A stretch of 64,000 nt of DNA from Semisulcospira habei (Eukaryota; Mollusca; Gastropoda; Semisulcospiridae). The position numbers and the translations under genes were made by a program. The stretch covers positions 97,158,585 through 97,222,584 of the forward strand of contig BTPG01000006.1 in assembly GCA_036245525.1 (NCBI GenBank), in the 5' to 3' direction. This document shows positions 63,650-64,000 of the stretch, piece after piece. Each line of letters opens with the position of its first letter. Position 1 is the stretch's first letter. The notes under the pieces were generated by a model. That model saw only the letters and a list, made by a program, of their open reading frames with translations, did not search any database and was not told the DNA's origin.

Positions 63650-64000
63650 GTATTTTATGCAATATTTCTTAGTTAAGAGCACGCCCAAATGTACTTGTTC
63701 AGTGCAGTTATTTAACTGAGAGATGCCTCCAATCCCCGTACCCGTTTGGCCCAGAAAAATAAGGCGTCTGCTTTCAAACGTGTCTTCGGCCGCACCGGCC
63801 GGGCCTGACCGTTGAGTCTTGTAGTAAATGATAATAGAACCCCACGATTTTAACAAAAGCTTTCTTCTTCAATGAAAGGAATTCGTTCAATAACCCCATT
63901 ACAAGGTCAATCTGCCACGCGATTTTGTTTCTTCTTTCTTTTTTTTTTTTCTGACGTGTTAACTTGCCACATGCATGCACAGTAACTATCAGTTGACTTT
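63650..64000. other. Right end of window, nothing recognised
   Basis: AT-rich sequence with a T-run near 63938-63951 and no supported feature. Confidence 0.5.

Overview
The window is eukaryotic nuclear DNA from an invertebrate animal, most likely a mollusc (a gastropod fits best, but this is inferred from repeat style, not from a marker gene). It shows genes split by GT-AG introns, long CT/GT/AT microsatellites, several retrotransposon clades, a Polinton/Maverick element and many short palindromic DNA elements. No bacterial operons, rRNA or CRISPR are present.

One host gene dominates. Five minus-strand exons (48684-48751, 25909-26058, 19276-19452, 17598-17695, 16490-16606) join in phase to encode the start of a gamma-glutamyltransferase-type enzyme: a cytosolic tail, a cysteine cluster, one membrane anchor and the beginning of the ectodomain. 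Its remaining exons would lie left of the window. The mobile DNA between 1 and 48.7 kb therefore sits in or beside its introns.

Layout. 1-12168: a Penelope-like element (PLE) with identical 362-bp repeats at both ends, into whose CT repeat an apparently intact CR1/L2-type LINE (two ORFs) has inserted. 12.2-16.4 kb: small repeats and a 25-bp minisatellite. 16.4-26.1 kb: GGT exons 2-5, a LINE fragment and a 35-bp tandem array. 29.5-42.1 kb: a decayed gene of an uncharacterised PIN/FEN-like plus CXC family, split by a 10,624-bp Polinton (29666-40289) with 812/914-bp inverted repeats and a 6-bp target duplication. The Polinton carries broken genes for a major capsid protein, a penton-like protein, a packaging ATPase, a PolB C-terminus and several conserved proteins of unknown role. 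43-48.7 kb: a tRNA-derived SINE, an RTE-like LINE fragment, a 1000-bp solo LTR nested in a MITE, and GGT exon 1. 48.8-64 kb: mostly non-coding, with palindromic elements, an RTE-like LINE with an open RT reading frame, and two unassigned exon-like segments.

The whole window is sprinkled with hairpin elements of three core types (called A, B and C here). Full-length copies are bounded by TTAA followed by a C-rich end, suggesting piggyBac-type mobilisation. The young elements (PLE, LINE) have open frames. The Polinton and the PIN/CXC gene carry several stops or frameshifts each, so they are older. No recognisable piggyBac or hAT transposase that could move the small elements was found in the window.
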